The position numbers were made by a program, and so were the translations under genes. The notes beneath the pieces are model-generated. The model did no database searches and had not been told where the DNA came from. It saw only the letters and a program-made list of their open reading frames with translations. From Apus apus (taxonomy: Eukaryota > Chordata > Aves > Apodiformes > Apodidae), in contig NC_067312.1 of NCBI RefSeq assembly GCF_020740795.1, positions 52,037,905 through 52,101,904 of the forward strand: a DNA stretch of 64,000 nt. Direction: 5' to 3'. Below, one piece after another: positions 44,901-57,981 of the stretch (positions are counted from its first letter, which is position 1; the number at the start of each line of letters is the position of its first letter).

Positions 44901-45748
44901 TGTTGTGGTTTGGGCTTAACACAACAACAAAGACCTAGCTCCATGGCTGCTCACTCATTTCACCCCTGCCGCGAACCGATGGGCTGTTCTCCACACCCCA
45001 CACACATAGCCTGGGATGGGGAGGACAAAGGCCAACTAGAAACTCATGGGTCGAGACAAAGGACAAGGAGGGATCTTCACTGGTTAAGGTCCTGGGCAAA
45101 ACAAACTCAACTTGGGGAAAAAATAATAATTTAATTTCACACTAATCAAACACACACAGGACACAGACAACACACAGAGCAGGGCTTGCACATGTTACCC
45201 CCACCCCTCCCTTCTTCCCGGGCCCAAATCACTTTGTTCCCGGTTTCTCTCCCTCCTTCCCCCCAGCAGCACAGGGGGACAGGGGATGGGGTTTAGAGTC
45301 AGTTCACAGGCTGGTGGTTCCTGCTGCTCCTTCCTCCTCAGGAAGAAGGATTCCTTACAGTCCTTCCCTGCTTCTCCACAGAGTCCCTCCCATGGGAGAG
45401 AGTCCTCCACGAACCTCTCCTTCATGAGTCCTTCCCACGAGGTCCAGAGCTGCTCCAGCCTGGGCTTCCCACAGAGTCAGGGGCTGCTTTGGGAACACCA
45501 TAGGTTGCTGGGAAACTTCTGCTTGGACACCTTCTTCCCCTTCTTCCTCATAAGCCACAGGCACCACTCTGCCTCTGCTCGGGTCTTACATTAGTTCTTT
45601 CGTATGTTAATCGCTGAGATGCATCTGTTGTTCCTCTAATGGCTCCTTGGCTGGTTTTGGAGCAGGGGGAACTTCTCAGCTTCTTACTGGAGCCACCCCT
45701 GGGCCCCTTCCCCCACTACTAAAAAACCTGCCAAACCAAACCAGCACA
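44901..45748 (-). mobile_element. Solo LTR (TGTTGTGG family), copy 2, 848 bases
   Basis: Ends TGTTGTGGTTTGGG and CCAGCACA, flanked by perfect TGAGT duplications (44,896-44,900 and 45,749-45,753). It is highly similar to 38,936-40,599 but lacks about 166 bases in the middle and the nested LTR. The ATTAAAT poly(A)-like signal (about 45,130) lies on the minus strand. Confidence 0.92.
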
Positions 45749-46687
45749 TGAGTTTTCCTCATTTCTTTAGGGAAAGCATTACTGCATTCTGATTACTGTC
45801 CCATGCTAGTGAGTGACTGCTCTGCTTGGAGTTGTTTGGGACAACAAAGTGATGTTATCCAGCTCCAGCAAGATTTCTAGCCCTTTCCAAGCCCATAGGG
45901 TGGTCCAGCACTCTCCACTCTTGGATCCAAAGTCTCTCCTGAGGATTGAGAGCAAACCTACTTTGGATCTACTCCAGCTTTATAATACTGGAGCAACTGG
46001 TGCTTACAGATCCACTTGAAAGTTAAGCTAAATAAAGTAGTGGTTAAGTCTTAAGCTCTTGGTTTTGCCCATACTGATAGTCCGAAATGTAACACTGATG
46101 CTGGGAAGTTAGTTGAAGTAAATGGAGACAGAGGCATCATCAGATTTAGAGGGTCAGTTTTCACTGTTCCCGAGTGGCTGCTTCTTGTGGATTTGTCTGA
46201 GCCCAGCAGAACTCAGTGTTCAGGCTTGGGGGCCACTGGGGGCAGCTGGAGGTGTTTCTTCAGAAAGTTACAGGGTGCCTCTATCCCTGGTGCTCCAGAT
46301 AACAGTGAGGTGATGGAGGGAGGTATGTTCCGATGTCAGGAGCTTACTCCTGGGATAGCAAGTCCTGCTGGGCAGCACTGGCTCCCACTGAGCAGGAGCC
46401 CTGTGGCACTAAGAATCTGCAAGCTGGCTCTGGTACATCAATGAACTTGGGAGCTGGCTCTCTGTCCAGTTTTCAGGTTTACACAAGAAGCTGGTGTCCA
46501 GCTGGGGTGACTGGGAGGTGGCTAGCTGCTGGGGAAAGCAATAAGCCACCCAGCAGCAAAGTCTCTGAACCAGTACCAGTTTGCACCCATCCATAATCTT
46601 GGCTGGGAGATGGGGTTGCAGTCTGCTTAGTGGTGAGGTACCTTGCCCCAGGGTATGTGGTACTGATACCCGACCTTCTCCTTACAG

Positions 46688-46829
46688 TGAACCAGTCGCT
46701 GGCCATTTCTCTAGACTCCCTGGAGCGTGGAGAGAAGACAGAGTGTGGGGATGCCTGGGAAGCCAGACCCTTCTCTCAGCCCCAGCAGGTGCTACTTATC
46801 ACACTCAGGTTGCTCAGCAGCAACAACTG
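46688..46829 (+). other. TOGARAM-like exon a
   Basis: Acceptor CTTCTCCTTACAG, donor AACTG|GTAAGA, 142 bases. It ends with VLLITLRLLSSNN and a split Trp codon, matching the start of a TOG domain (LLSSNDW-like). Confidence 0.7.
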
Positions 46830-48290
46830 GTAAGAAGCCCTCTGTTCACTCTTTCTCTCTCTCAGTGTACAGTTAAGTTAGAAGCAGTTTTTTTTCTAAT
46901 GCCTCTGAGCCCAGATGTCCAAAGGTAATTTGTGAAACCACTCCAAAGCAGTCACAGTGTAAAGATGCAAGAGCAACCTTTTATTTTCCTTGGTCTGTGG
47001 CAGTTTTACAGCTGCTGCAGTTCTGTGCTGTTTCTGAGCTTTGCTTTCTGCTTCATGTAGCTGCAGATGAAATCTCCAGAGAAGAGAGGAATTGTAGAAC
47101 GAGATTATTTGCTGGCTGAAGCTAGAGGCAGGTCTTGAGTTCAGAGATCTGGGGGCTTCAGGTCATTAGCCGAGATGGGACTGCCTAAGGATTTATTTCT
47201 GGTCTGCTGCTGGAAGCAGCAGCAGGAGTCAGGGCCTCCCTGTGGCCCCCTGCATGTGGGTCTTTGCAGCACCTGTGGGAAGTTCCTATTTCTGAGAAAT
47301 GACTAAGATGTGGTGCAGAGTTTCTCAGCCTGTCGCTTCTCCTGAAGAGTTCATGGCAGAAGCCAAGGAAAAAGACAAAAAAATCTTTTAGGAATCTTGC
47401 ACTTTTAGAACTGGCTCAGCTCCTACTGGTTGTCTTCTTGTTGTCTGGGTCAGCATATGCTCACTAGGGCTCAGTTCACACCAGGATAACCATGACAAAT
47501 CTTCCATGATGCGTCTCTCCTGGTGTGACTGCTTTGTTTTACCTCTCTCCCCTTTCTCTTCCCCATTCCTATTTGGTGCCCTGTGAGGTGCAGGATACCC
47601 TGTGAGGTCCGGGTTACATACAGGAACCTTGTTGGGATTGGGTCCTTATCTGGCCCTGCAGCCCTGGTGAACCAGTAACTGCATCATGTGCCTTCATGTA
47701 GCTCAGATTCTTCACAAAGTGCTGAACAGGGCTGGTATTTACTCCTTTTAAATTGCTAAATGTAATTGCTGTGGCAAGTGTTACTTTAAGTGCTGGAAAA
47801 TCCAGCATTTCAGCATCTGGGCACAGACAACACGACAAGATGGCAGAGTGAAAACTCAGCTATGGAGTGGCAGTGCAGACTCTCACTGCTGAACTGCCTT
47901 CTGAGGATGGGTAGGGGGAAAATGCCCCTATAACAGCCAGACAGGATTGCATCTCAGGTTACAGGGAGGGTGCAAGAAACAGAAACATGGCACAGTGTTC
48001 CAGCTTCTGGGAAGCAGCAACATAGAGACTTAATGTGCCAGGGATTTCAGGAAGGCCATCTGGTTTAATAGCCACAAATTAATGCATCCACTCTGAAACC
48101 ATCTATGTACCTTTAGTAATTATGTACACTTTTGACTGCCACAGCAACCTGTGGTGATGAGTTCCATGATGTAATCAAGTGCTACATGAGAACTACCTCC
48201 CTTTGAGCCACCACCCTGCTCAGTTCAGAGGGTGCTGCCTACTTCTTGGGTGGTGAGAAAAATCAGTCTTTTTTGGTAATTGCCTTTCAG

Positions 48291-48396
48291 GGAGCAGCAG
48301 ATGAAGGGGCTCTTTGACATCAGACACTTGGCTATCTGCCACTCAGAAATCCTTCTCTCTAGACTGCATGATGTTTCTGTGGCAATTACCAAAGAG
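48291..48396 (+). other. TOGARAM-like exon b
   Basis: Acceptor TAATTGCCTTTCAG, donor GAG|GTAAGA, 106 bases. It completes the Trp codon and encodes MKGLFDIRHLAICHSEILL and SRLHDVSVAITKE, the first HEAT repeat. Confidence 0.75.
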
Positions 48397-48959
48397 GTAA
48401 GAACACTGTGTTTGTGTCCCGTGTACCCTGTACGTGGGGTGAAGGGCAGGTGTGTACTTGTTCATTTACATGTGTGCTTGATGTTTGTCTTCTCTGCTGT
48501 TTTTAGTCCTCATTTTTCTAATAGCTGTGTCACTCATCTGTGTGATGTGTCTGTACATACAGCTGTAGGTACTGCTATGTAGGACATCTGCCTGTCCTCT
48601 TTGAGCCAGGTGTCGTTATAGTGCAGTATACAAATGCAGAAGTTGAGACAGAAATGAGGTGATTTGCCACTGCCTGAATCTCTGCCCAAGCTGTAATTAG
48701 ACACTGCAGCTTTTGCCTCCCAGCTTCCTCCCACTTCCTCCTCCCCCTCAGCATCATGAGGGATTGACTGCAGATATTCATTTTCCAGTGTTTCCTGATG
48801 ATGTCTTATCTTTCTTAATTTTGTTTTGTTAATTTGCCCTTTCTGTTGATATGCTGCCTCTGCGCACTGGTGGAATTTTGTACTGCAGCCACCAGCTGCT
48901 TGGAGTGGCCTGGTGGTGGGGTTTTCAGGGCAGTTGTGCACAGCTGTCCTCTCATCTCT

Positions 48960-50120
48960 CAATTAATAGAGAGATCTCCTTAATAACATCTGTGGCTATG
49001 TTTCCAACTTGGCATTTGTCTGTGGCCTGAACAAGCTGCCTTGTCATCTTATTACACAAGTGCCAAACATATTAAATCCTCCTTTGCTTGCAGGAGACAG
49101 GGAGACTGAGCTCATTTCCATTTAAATCAGTCATATTAGCCCATATTTAGTGACATTGGAGGCTTGAATGCTGTTCGTGGTGTTGGGCTCCTCAAACTTT
49201 TTGGCTTAGATATGCAGGACTCAGATTCTCCCACTCTGAGATCAGGGTTAGCAGAAGAAGCCCTTTCATTTTAGCTCATCTGATTTTTATATAATTTTTA
49301 CATTTCTGAGGGAACTTCCTCCCCTCTGTTACACACCCTCATGCGCACAGACATCTTGCAGTTTTCATTTCACTCTAGTCCCAGATTTTGCTTTCACAAG
49401 CATTTTTAGCTCTCGTGTTGTTCATTTTTATTAATAGGCACAACCAAGTCTGGCAGAAAGCAGATGTGTCTTCCTTACCCATATGAGAGAGCCTTTTGGA
49501 ATCAGGGATCACTCCATAGCAGCACTAGGTGCTCTGAAACCCCACAGATAGCAGCTGTAATTACAAGTGATCTCCAGGATCCATAAGTGCCTTGAGGCCA
49601 GCAGCTGGCGTTCTCCTGAGTAGACTGAGCAGCACATGGACTCGAGTCCCTGCTGCAAAATTGTCTGTAGACTGGAGCACAGATTTTCCTTTTCCTGGCT
49701 GATTGCTCAAACTGCCAGTACTGCACTTTTGGAAAGGAGGAAAGTGCTACTTTTCCTCTATCTTGTCTTTAAGAATTGTGCCTTCTTAGGTTAAAAACAG
49801 TCCTTGCTTTATTTTGTTTGTTTGTGTTCAACAAAAGGGCCTCAAATCAAAGCAGTGCCAATTATGGACTAAATAACACACTTTGTTCTAGGTGAAACAA
49901 TATTTTTAGGCTTGCAGTCTCATTAAAGTTGTCTTGCATAAGCGGGCCTGAGGCCAGAGAAGTTAGTGTCAGAGTGAGTGTATTTCTGTGTTTGTGCTCT
50001 TCTGCTCTAGCTGTGCTCTTATGTTTCACCTGGACACAGTGAGAAGTAATTTTATTTCCTGGGACTTTTGTCTAGGAAAACTGGCTTTCTTTACAAGTTG
50101 GTTCTTGTGTTTCCCCCTCT
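48960..50120. other. Intron of the TOGARAM-like gene, nothing else seen
   Basis: No repeat family or exon was recognised in this part of the intron between exons b and c. Other introns of the locus also look free of CR1 and LTRs, unlike the flanks. Confidence 0.5.
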
Positions 50121-50132
50121 TGCCCTGTACAG

Positions 50133-50368
50133 GTAAAAAAACACCACTCAAAGGTGTCTGGCTGTGTGGTCGTCACTCTTGGAGAGCTCTTCAAGACCTT
50201 GAGGAAGCAGATGGACCATGAGGTGGATAGGATTGCTTCAGTCTTGATTCCGAAGTTAGGGGACTCCAGCAAGTTAATCCGGGAAGCAGCTGATCAGTCT
50301 CTAGGAGTGATGGTGGTGAACGTGACTACTGCACACGCAAAAACTGCTCTCATGGCTACTGGAGTCGG
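50133..50368 (+). other. TOGARAM-like exon c
   Basis: Acceptor CTTGCCCTGTACAG, donor CGG|GTATGT, 236 bases. It encodes VSGCVVVTLGELFKTL and IREAADQSLGVMV, HEAT repeats of a TOG domain. Confidence 0.8.
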
Positions 50369-51592
50369 GTATGTAATTCTTCTTTTCGTGATAGCCTTCA
50401 CCTTAAACTGTGTGGGGAGGGGGGAAGGGACAGGAGGCAGAAGGAGAGTGGTGGGAGGGAAGGGTCCTTTCTCCTGCATCTTCTCTGAACTCAGTAATTA
50501 GATTATTTCATCAACTTTGTTTCTTTCCTCTTGTCGTCTGTGTCTGCCCTACTGCAGCCTGTTTGTTCTCACAGCCTGTCAACACTGCCTAGATGTGGTG
50601 AACGATGGGGAAGCAGAAGTTCCTGCAAAGGGTGGTTATACAGCCTTGTGGCTTTGTGGGAAGAGGGACAATGGGATTCCAGCAGTGAGCACCCTTCGAT
50701 ATTTCACAATGCTAACCACAGAGGCACTGGGAAAAAACAGGCATCACCATTATGCCATTAACTTGAGACATAAGGAGGATAATCGCTTGGACACATAGCA
50801 TGTGGAGGAAAACCCGCTGGGTGTGACACAGCCTGCTCAGCAGGTGCAGCTTCTGCTGCAAGAAGTCTGTCTGACCGTTGTATCCTTGGAGCTCCACTTG
50901 CTATTCAAATGGTGCTGTATGTTGGCTTTGAGATGGTGAGCTGCTCTACAGGTGCCATCACAAGCCAACTGCCATGGGGTAGCTGAAGCAAATGCTGCCT
51001 TAAAATATTAGTGCTGTACCAGATAGTTGCCAAGAGACACCCTCTGGAGAGGACAACCTGGCTAAAACAAGTGCTACCCTTTCCTCTGCTTTCAAAAGGG
51101 GCAGCACACTCAAAGGTACCTCTTGCCAAGCCTCAGAGAACAAACTGGCTGTCTAGGTGGATATTCTATATCTTTATGCCCCACAGGGGTTTTCCCCCCC
51201 AATTTGTTTTTTTCAAGGGTTTGCAGTTTTGGAGGTAATTGGGTGGAATTAGCCTCAATTCTGCTGCGATGTGCTCTATGTGTGGTGAGACCCCTCTGAC
51301 AAGTCAGCACAAATTGTCTTTCATTTTCCTTTCTCAGAGCTAATGTTGGGAAAGAAACTGAGCATCAAGTAGTCCAGGGTGATTAAATTCCTCTCTCTTC
51401 CTTGCATGTAGCCCCTCTGTACAATGCCAACTTTGTGTGTATCTGGAGACAGAATCTTCTACACGTGGCTAAAATTGCAGTGAGGACCCACGCCTCCGTC
51501 CCCTAGCAATGACAGGGACCATGCTGTGACTGAGGCCTGTGCTTCTGGCCCTCCTTTTCCCTCTGCCCCAGTGTTTGCTCTCTCGTTTCCAG

Positions 51593-51751
51593 GCACTGCA
51601 ACGCCCTGGTGTGGAAGTGCGCGGCCAAACCCCTGCTGACCGTGATGGGGCACATGGGAGCTGAGAAGCTCCTGTCGGACACGTGCGGCAGGACCCGGCT
51701 GCTGCTGTGCGCGCTGGTGAGGCTTGCTCGGGACAGTCATCAGGACACAAG
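51593..51751 (+). other. TOGARAM-like exon d
   Basis: Acceptor TTGCTCTCTCGTTTCCAG, donor AAG|GTGATT, 159 bases. It encodes NALVWKCAAKPLLTVMGHM and on. It is locally GC-rich with several CpGs. Confidence 0.75.
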
Positions 51752-52763
51752 GTGATTATTTTCATTCCACTTCCTAAAATTTGAAAACTGTTTGATGTCT
51801 GGCTATAAATGATAAAACCACAAAAGAGTGGGAGGTAAAGTGAGCATTAAGAGAGTTACTGCACAGTGTGGGTAATGTTGTCTGTGGAAATGACTACTAA
51901 GGAACATAAGGTTGTCCAGCAGGAAGGACCATTGACAAGTTCCTGTGACTTGAATGATTCTGTATTCAGTTCAAGATTGCTCAGATTAGTCAGTGAAACA
52001 ATTTTGTTTGGTCTTATGCACTGAAGGCAAAGCTGAAGTCTTGGCCAGTCTGAATGGTCCCAAACATTTCATTCTAGTAAGGCTGAGACTGTCCTAAAAA
52101 TTTTCCAACTGGCTTCAACCGATGCATTGAGTCTTTCTAAATCTCTTTTGCAGATTTAGTTGCCTATGGTAGTCACAGATTTTTCTTCCCAGTCTTTTTA
52201 CAATGTCTGTGGCTGAAAGACCTCCACCTTTCCTCTTGAAGACGGATGTAGTTTCATTGTAGTAAAACCAACCCAACCCCCCCTTACTTAGATTATTAAT
52301 TTAAATTCCACTTAAGAGTTGGAAAGAACGCATGAGGCACTAGCTGAATAATAAATAGTGAGCATGAGGTGATTTGTCCTAGCTTCTCTGCCAGTTAAAG
52401 AAAGCTAAATTCTTGTGCAAGACACAGCAAATGGGCCATGGCAGCAAAGCAGGAGACATGCTTTGCTCATCCTGTGGATCCTTCAGTCCTACAGAAGCAT
52501 TCCCAGAATTCCAGAGTGGGATTGTATTTTTCTGTTGCCCTGTGTTCTCCTCTTGCCTCTTATGTTCAGCTGGCAGCATTGTGCAGTGGGAGTCGATGGA
52601 GGTAAGAATCTCTCTCTGCTGAATAGGGAATACCTTCTCATATGGGGAGCTTAAAATATCAGCTCATTTTATTAACACTTTTCCTTTGTTAATTCACCAG
52701 GGAGAAAAGTCATCAATAGCCTGTAGAAAAAGCAGTCATTAATTTCTTTCTTTCCTGTGCTAG

Positions 52764-52881
52764 GTGTTATGGACAGCAGATGCTGAATACATTGATGAGT
52801 CATCCAAAATTTGGTAACTATTTGAAACAGCCTGCGCTCTCACATGACTTGGAAGAAATCATGGCCACAATGAAGAAGAGA
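52764..52881 (+). other. TOGARAM-like exon e
   Basis: Acceptor CTTTCCTGTGCTAG, donor AGA|GTGTGT (weak), 118 bases. It encodes YGQQMLNTLMSHPKFGNYL and ends KKR. Confidence 0.7.
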
Positions 52882-53808
52882 GTGTGTGTTTGGCAGAAGA
52901 ATGTCTCCTTTATGCAAGTACTGAGATTACTAATACAAGTTTAAACATACCTGATCTTTCTTTATCTCATTCTTATTCCACTGAATCATTTTGCTCCTGG
53001 GAATGCTCCTGGGTTGATCCTTAGCCTGTTTATCTGCATACAGTGAAGGATCCAGTATGGTTACTAATGAAGTGGGTGTATTTTGAATATCAGCTGCAGG
53101 CAGGAAAGAGAAGTACAAGAGAATGGTTTTACTTTCAAGCATAAAAAAATACAACAGCATACTCCCTCTCCCCCCTGCCCAATAAAGCAAGGGAAGTATA
53201 TAGTGCTTCTGGAGACAACAGGGTCTTTGCAACAGACAAGGTAGTAGTGCCAAGAAAATTTCCAAATATACAAAAGATGCACAAGGCAATCATAACTAAT
53301 ACATATATTGTTTGTATTCTGGAAATAGTGCCCTGCTGTGATGCACTGTGGAGCTGGAAGAAGCTTTGTGAATCCAGCATCCAGCGTTCATTCCTCTCCA
53401 CTTACATTTTAGAAAGGAATGTGCCTTTGTGCAGAAACAGGGGGAGCAAGTGTGAACTAAATCAAATCGAGCAGGGTGGGCCAGCCTCCTGAGACTCCAA
53501 AAGTTTCCTGCTCTTCCTTTTAAGAAAACTTGTTACCTACCTGTTTGCATTATTCCCATTTGTGCTCAAGACTAATGAATTCAGGATTGTATACTGCTGC
53601 CTATTATGGTAGCACCTATAGCTTGCTTTGGGTTATAGAAAACAAATAGCAGACATCACTGAATCTCTGGCCTGTCTCCCTCTGAAATTTACGACAGGTT
53701 TTCTAGGGGTTTTTGGTAGCAATGATCCTGGTTATATCTTGTGCTTTAAACAAGTACTTTCCTTTTTTATCTTCTTTAGATTCATGGGGTTTTATTGTTT
53801 ATATACAG

Positions 53809-53912
53809 GGGAAAGAAGACCATAAATGTGAACCTCCATCTGCCAGGGACCCCAGGGAGTCTAAGAACAGCAACCTGAAAACACCCCAGGACAAATTGCC
53901 TGCTATTGGAGG
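53809..53912 (+). other. TOGARAM-like exon f (linker)
   Basis: Acceptor TTGTTTATATACAG, donor GAGG|GTACTG, 104 bases. A hydrophilic linker (KEDHKCEPPSARDPRESK) between TOG domains. Confidence 0.6.
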
Positions 53913-55277
53913 GTACTGAGCACTTTTGTAACATCTGACAAAGCATGTAACAAGTTTTATCTGTCTCTTCCTCAGTAAGCTCTTTCAGGTGGAGGCCAGC
54001 TTTGCCAGAGATTGTTTCCTTGTCCCACAAATCTTCTATGATAAAATGAGTCTACTTCTCCGCTGGGCTGCACACAAATTCTTTGGGGGGTTTTACACAT
54101 GAATTGAGAGAGAGGAAGAGATAACCACTGGCTGCAGCTCAGGAGATCCAGTGCAGTGGCAAGGACAGTGTCATAGAGGCTGTGAAAGTGTCATGTCTCT
54201 GCTGTTCCACTTAGGAACAGTAATTTCAATCAGGGTATTCTCATCTGAGTGGAGTGTTTTTCAGACGGGTGGTTTGAGGAGGAGATCCAGTCTAGCACCA
54301 AGATGCCATTCCCCAAAATAGCTTTTTCCAGGCATGTGGTTTGACCTGGCTGAATCATTGCTTTCTGACCCTCAGGCAGTACCAGCAAGACAATTCCTGA
54401 GCAGTTCTCTTTGACAGATTTTTCAGCATGGACGTTTTCTATGGCTATTCATGTCACTCAGACCCATTACTGCTTGGCTGATGGACAGACTGTTTTTTTC
54501 CTCAGTGCTGCAGTCAGCCTTCAAGCAAGGAATTTGGTCATTGCTGTCTCCCCATGCTAATGGGAGAGTTATTTGTCCCTGTTCTCCTCTGGTAACAGAG
54601 GTTGTACTTAGCTGTGTTGTACTCAGCAGTGGCAGGAAGGTGACAACACACCTCACTATCATAGTTAGGATCTCCCCATGCTCATGGCTGGGAGAGGCTG
54701 ATCCAATAAAATTGCTCCCATTGGGTTTGTTAATCTGTGGGTTCAGTCTCCAAGGAAACAATAATGTGAGCATAATAGATGGAGTGGCTGGCTTCTCTTT
54801 TTAACTCTTGTTACTGATCCTCTGGATCCTTTCAGATATGCCCCTGAATCTCTCTGGGTAGGATTCATCTCTTCAGATCCATCTCAGCTCTTCATTCAGA
54901 TTCCCATACCTGTTGTATAGACACATCTCCAGAGCAATTAATTTCCTTATAACGCAGACTCCTCCCATAAGATGAGGCATGTAAACTTTCAAGTAGTGCC
55001 TGTTTTCTCCACCAAGGGGTGCTAGATGAGTACCTGGGAAGATACCTGAAGACATAAGATGAATACTATCCTCATTGCCTTGGGTTTCCTGAGTAAGCAC
55101 TAGCAGTAACTTTCTTTACTTGCAGATTGTCTCCTGTAAGGATTGCTGTGAGAGCAAGGTTGCTTTTCAGATCAGGATCTAGCTTAAATCACATGATTAG
55201 GAAGTCTCAAGATGTTTTCCTCACAATTATCTGATGCCATTATCACCAGAAGGTCTTACCTTGTTTTTATTTTCTAG

Positions 55278-55482
55278 GTTGAAGTCTGGCCCTGGTGGAT
55301 GCACCTTGCCGTTTCAGAAAGTCCCTCACACCTCAGTTGGCACTGTGGAAGACACTGGACAGCTCCTGGGGCTTAAAGGTCTCCTGACAGCCCAGGAGTT
55401 TCAGTCACGAATGAAGGGACTGGCACTCCTCCTGGATCACTGCAAAAGCAACCCCCAGTTAATTTCCAGTAACATTTTCCAG
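55278..55482 (+). other. TOGARAM-like exon g
   Basis: Acceptor TTTTTATTTTCTAG, donor CAG|GTATGT, 205 bases. It encodes GLLTAQEFQSRMKGLALLL and SNPQLISSNIFQ, the start of the last TOG domain. Confidence 0.75.
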
Positions 55483-56681
55483 GTATGTAGGGCATCTCCT
55501 TTCTCATTAGCTCTCTCCCCAAGCCTGTATCAGTGAAGTTAACTCAGTGCATCTTGGCACTAAATACTAGTCATTTGGGACAGGCAGGTCCCTTCTTATC
55601 CCAAAAATATAATTTAACTCCAGGCATCAGGGCAAGTAATTCCAGTGCAGATACATTTCTCTAGCAGGTGCCTATTGGTGCTGTTCATGAGATTATAAGA
55701 CTAAAATTTACTGTTGCTGTAGCTTCTGCTGACTTCTACTACTAGTTAGGCAGAAAGAGAAGAAATCCAACCACTGAAAGCTTGGTAGATATTATCTAGA
55801 AGAAGAACAGGTGGGGATGGGGGATGAAGTATCAGGCTGGGTTGATTTATTTTAGAAAAGCCCAACATAACACTTGTTTTTCAAGGATGCTCCTGTAAAC
55901 TTTATCTTGTCTTGTGCAGACACTATGCTGCTGATTCACTTCTATCCTCATCCCTTTCCTGCTTGGGAAAGACTTTCTCATCCTTCCTGGATGTCCTTTT
56001 TTTCCCTTTGGAAAGGAAAGAACAATGGCTAGAGACAGATCTTCTCTTCCTTCTCCTCCCAGCAGCTGCTTTTTTCCCCTTTTCCAGAAAATGGGGCCTG
56101 ATAACGTGTCTGTCAAGGGACTGAACCTGCTCTAATGACAACTGCACAGCATATTAAACTTGAGAAGTCTGTCTGGTATCCAGATAAATGGTCTGGATCC
56201 TGAAGCGTTCATCAGAGCCCTGCACTCCTCCTGATGCAGATTCTGAGATGGATAAAACAAAACTTGGATCTCATCCAGCCACCATTCTGGCAAAATCAAA
56301 ACTACCCTTGGCACTTGACACAACTTGATAGAAAACAGGCATCTTAAGTACCTGTTTTCAAGCCTCTGTACCAAAGATTCTCTTTTCTGTTATTAAAATT
56401 TGATTAAATTAATAGTGTGCAGGCAAAGAGAAACACCATATGAAGTCTCCTGTTCCTACCCAAACCTCTTAATGAAATATGAACATTTCTTCAACCAGCT
56501 CGAGGTTGGGCAGCTGCTGCAAGGAGCAGCCCACAGGTAAACAGCGGAAGTCTGATAGCAAGTGCTGACCTGGCAGAAAGGATTGCAGCCATCTTGTACT
56601 TTGCTGGGTATTGGTTTCTACATCCCTTATTGAAGCAAAGACACTTGAATCCAGCATTCATATCCTTTTTTTTCTTCACAG

Positions 56682-56888
56682 ATTTTTGGTGTTTTGGTCC
56701 TGACACTTCAGGACTCCCACAAGAGAGTGAGCCAGCAGGCGCTGGAGGTGTTTGCTGTAATAATACCCATAGTCAGAGGTGCCCTAAAGCCAGTGATGCC
56801 CCATCTCATGACAGCAGTCCTTAGCAACCTGAACTCGAAGGACTCAGGGATTTATGCCATGGCTGTGAAGGTGTTGGAAGCAATCTAG
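56682..56888 (+). other. TOGARAM-like exon h, last codon TAG
   Basis: Acceptor CTTTTTTTTCTTCACAG, donor TAG|GTAAGG, 207 bases. It encodes VLTLQDSHKRVSQQALEVF and GIYAMAVKVLEAI, then TAG as the final triplet. Confidence 0.8.
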
Positions 56889-57920
56889 GTAAGGCTGACC
56901 CCTGGCATTGACTCTCCTCGACTGCGGCTCCTCCGTCTCAGAGCCAAGAGTCATTTCTGCTGTCCACCTAAGGACCTGAATTCCTGCCGACTGTAACTGG
57001 TGAGCTGGGTAGCCAGAAGCTGTGGTGATGCAGTCCTTATGCACCAGTTCCCAGACAGGCTGGAATGTGTACCAGCATTTTCCCAAAGTCCCAGGACCCT
57101 TTGGCTCGGTGCTACTTGTCTGCTTGAGTAGACAAGGAGGTGAACAATAAATCCTGGAGTACAACTTTGCTACAGTTCAGGGACAACAGGATTTTTTGAG
57201 GTTGTTTGGGTCAAGTTTGGCTTCCCAAATGAGTTGCTTTGCTTTTGGTGTGAAGGAATGAACACTGGCCTGACAGAGCTTCTGCAGAACAGCTTCCTGG
57301 AAGACTCTACATTGTGGGCATTAGCTGGTCCTCTTTATTTTCCACCTTTCTTCTTTGTATTCTTTTTTTAAAGGGAATTTAAGATTTGCCAATTTATTTT
57401 CTTTAGAACAGGTATAAATCCACATATATGTAACATGCTTTGTTCCAAATGTTTTCTGCATGGGGCAAGATTATTATAGCCCATAACTACATAGCCATGG
57501 TCTGCTGTAAATTTCTTTGCCCCACATATTAATGGCAGCTGTGAAAATGCAGCACAGGATGAATATGCTTGAAAAATGTAGTTCTGAAGATGCATGTCTT
57601 AAAAGGGGATATAACAGCTTTCTCCATGTCAGCTGCTTTGCCAGCTCAGGGAATTGGCTGCTTTTTTGTGTCGTAAGTATAGGGTTGTTCCTGGTCATTA
57701 AGTGGGGAGACGGGTTTGAGACCTGTACTGCTCTTGCCCCTTCCCCATATTTTGTGGTGCCTGGGAGAAGGCTGGGGAAAAGCTGCAGAATCCTGCTAAC
57801 AGAGGATGAGGCAAACGGATCCCTCCAGGGTTTTGTCTGGAGCTTTCTGTCATTCCCCTCTCACCAATCCTAAGTGAGCGAGCACAATGTCTTGCCCCAT
57901 TGCTCCACTGACTTTCATAG

Positions 57921-57981
57921 CTAAGAGCACATGCCACACGCATTCTGCCTCCAAGAAAGCTTTGCTCAGCTTGTGAAAGCA
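57921..57981 (+). other. TOGARAM-like exon i (tentative)
   Basis: Acceptor CACTGACTTTCATAG, donor AGCA|GTAAGG, 61 bases. The phase-compatible reading links both neighbours. A different frame of the same bases (HMPHAFCLQESFAQLVKA) looks more like the family. Either the exon start is elsewhere or a one-base shift has occurred. Confidence 0.4.
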
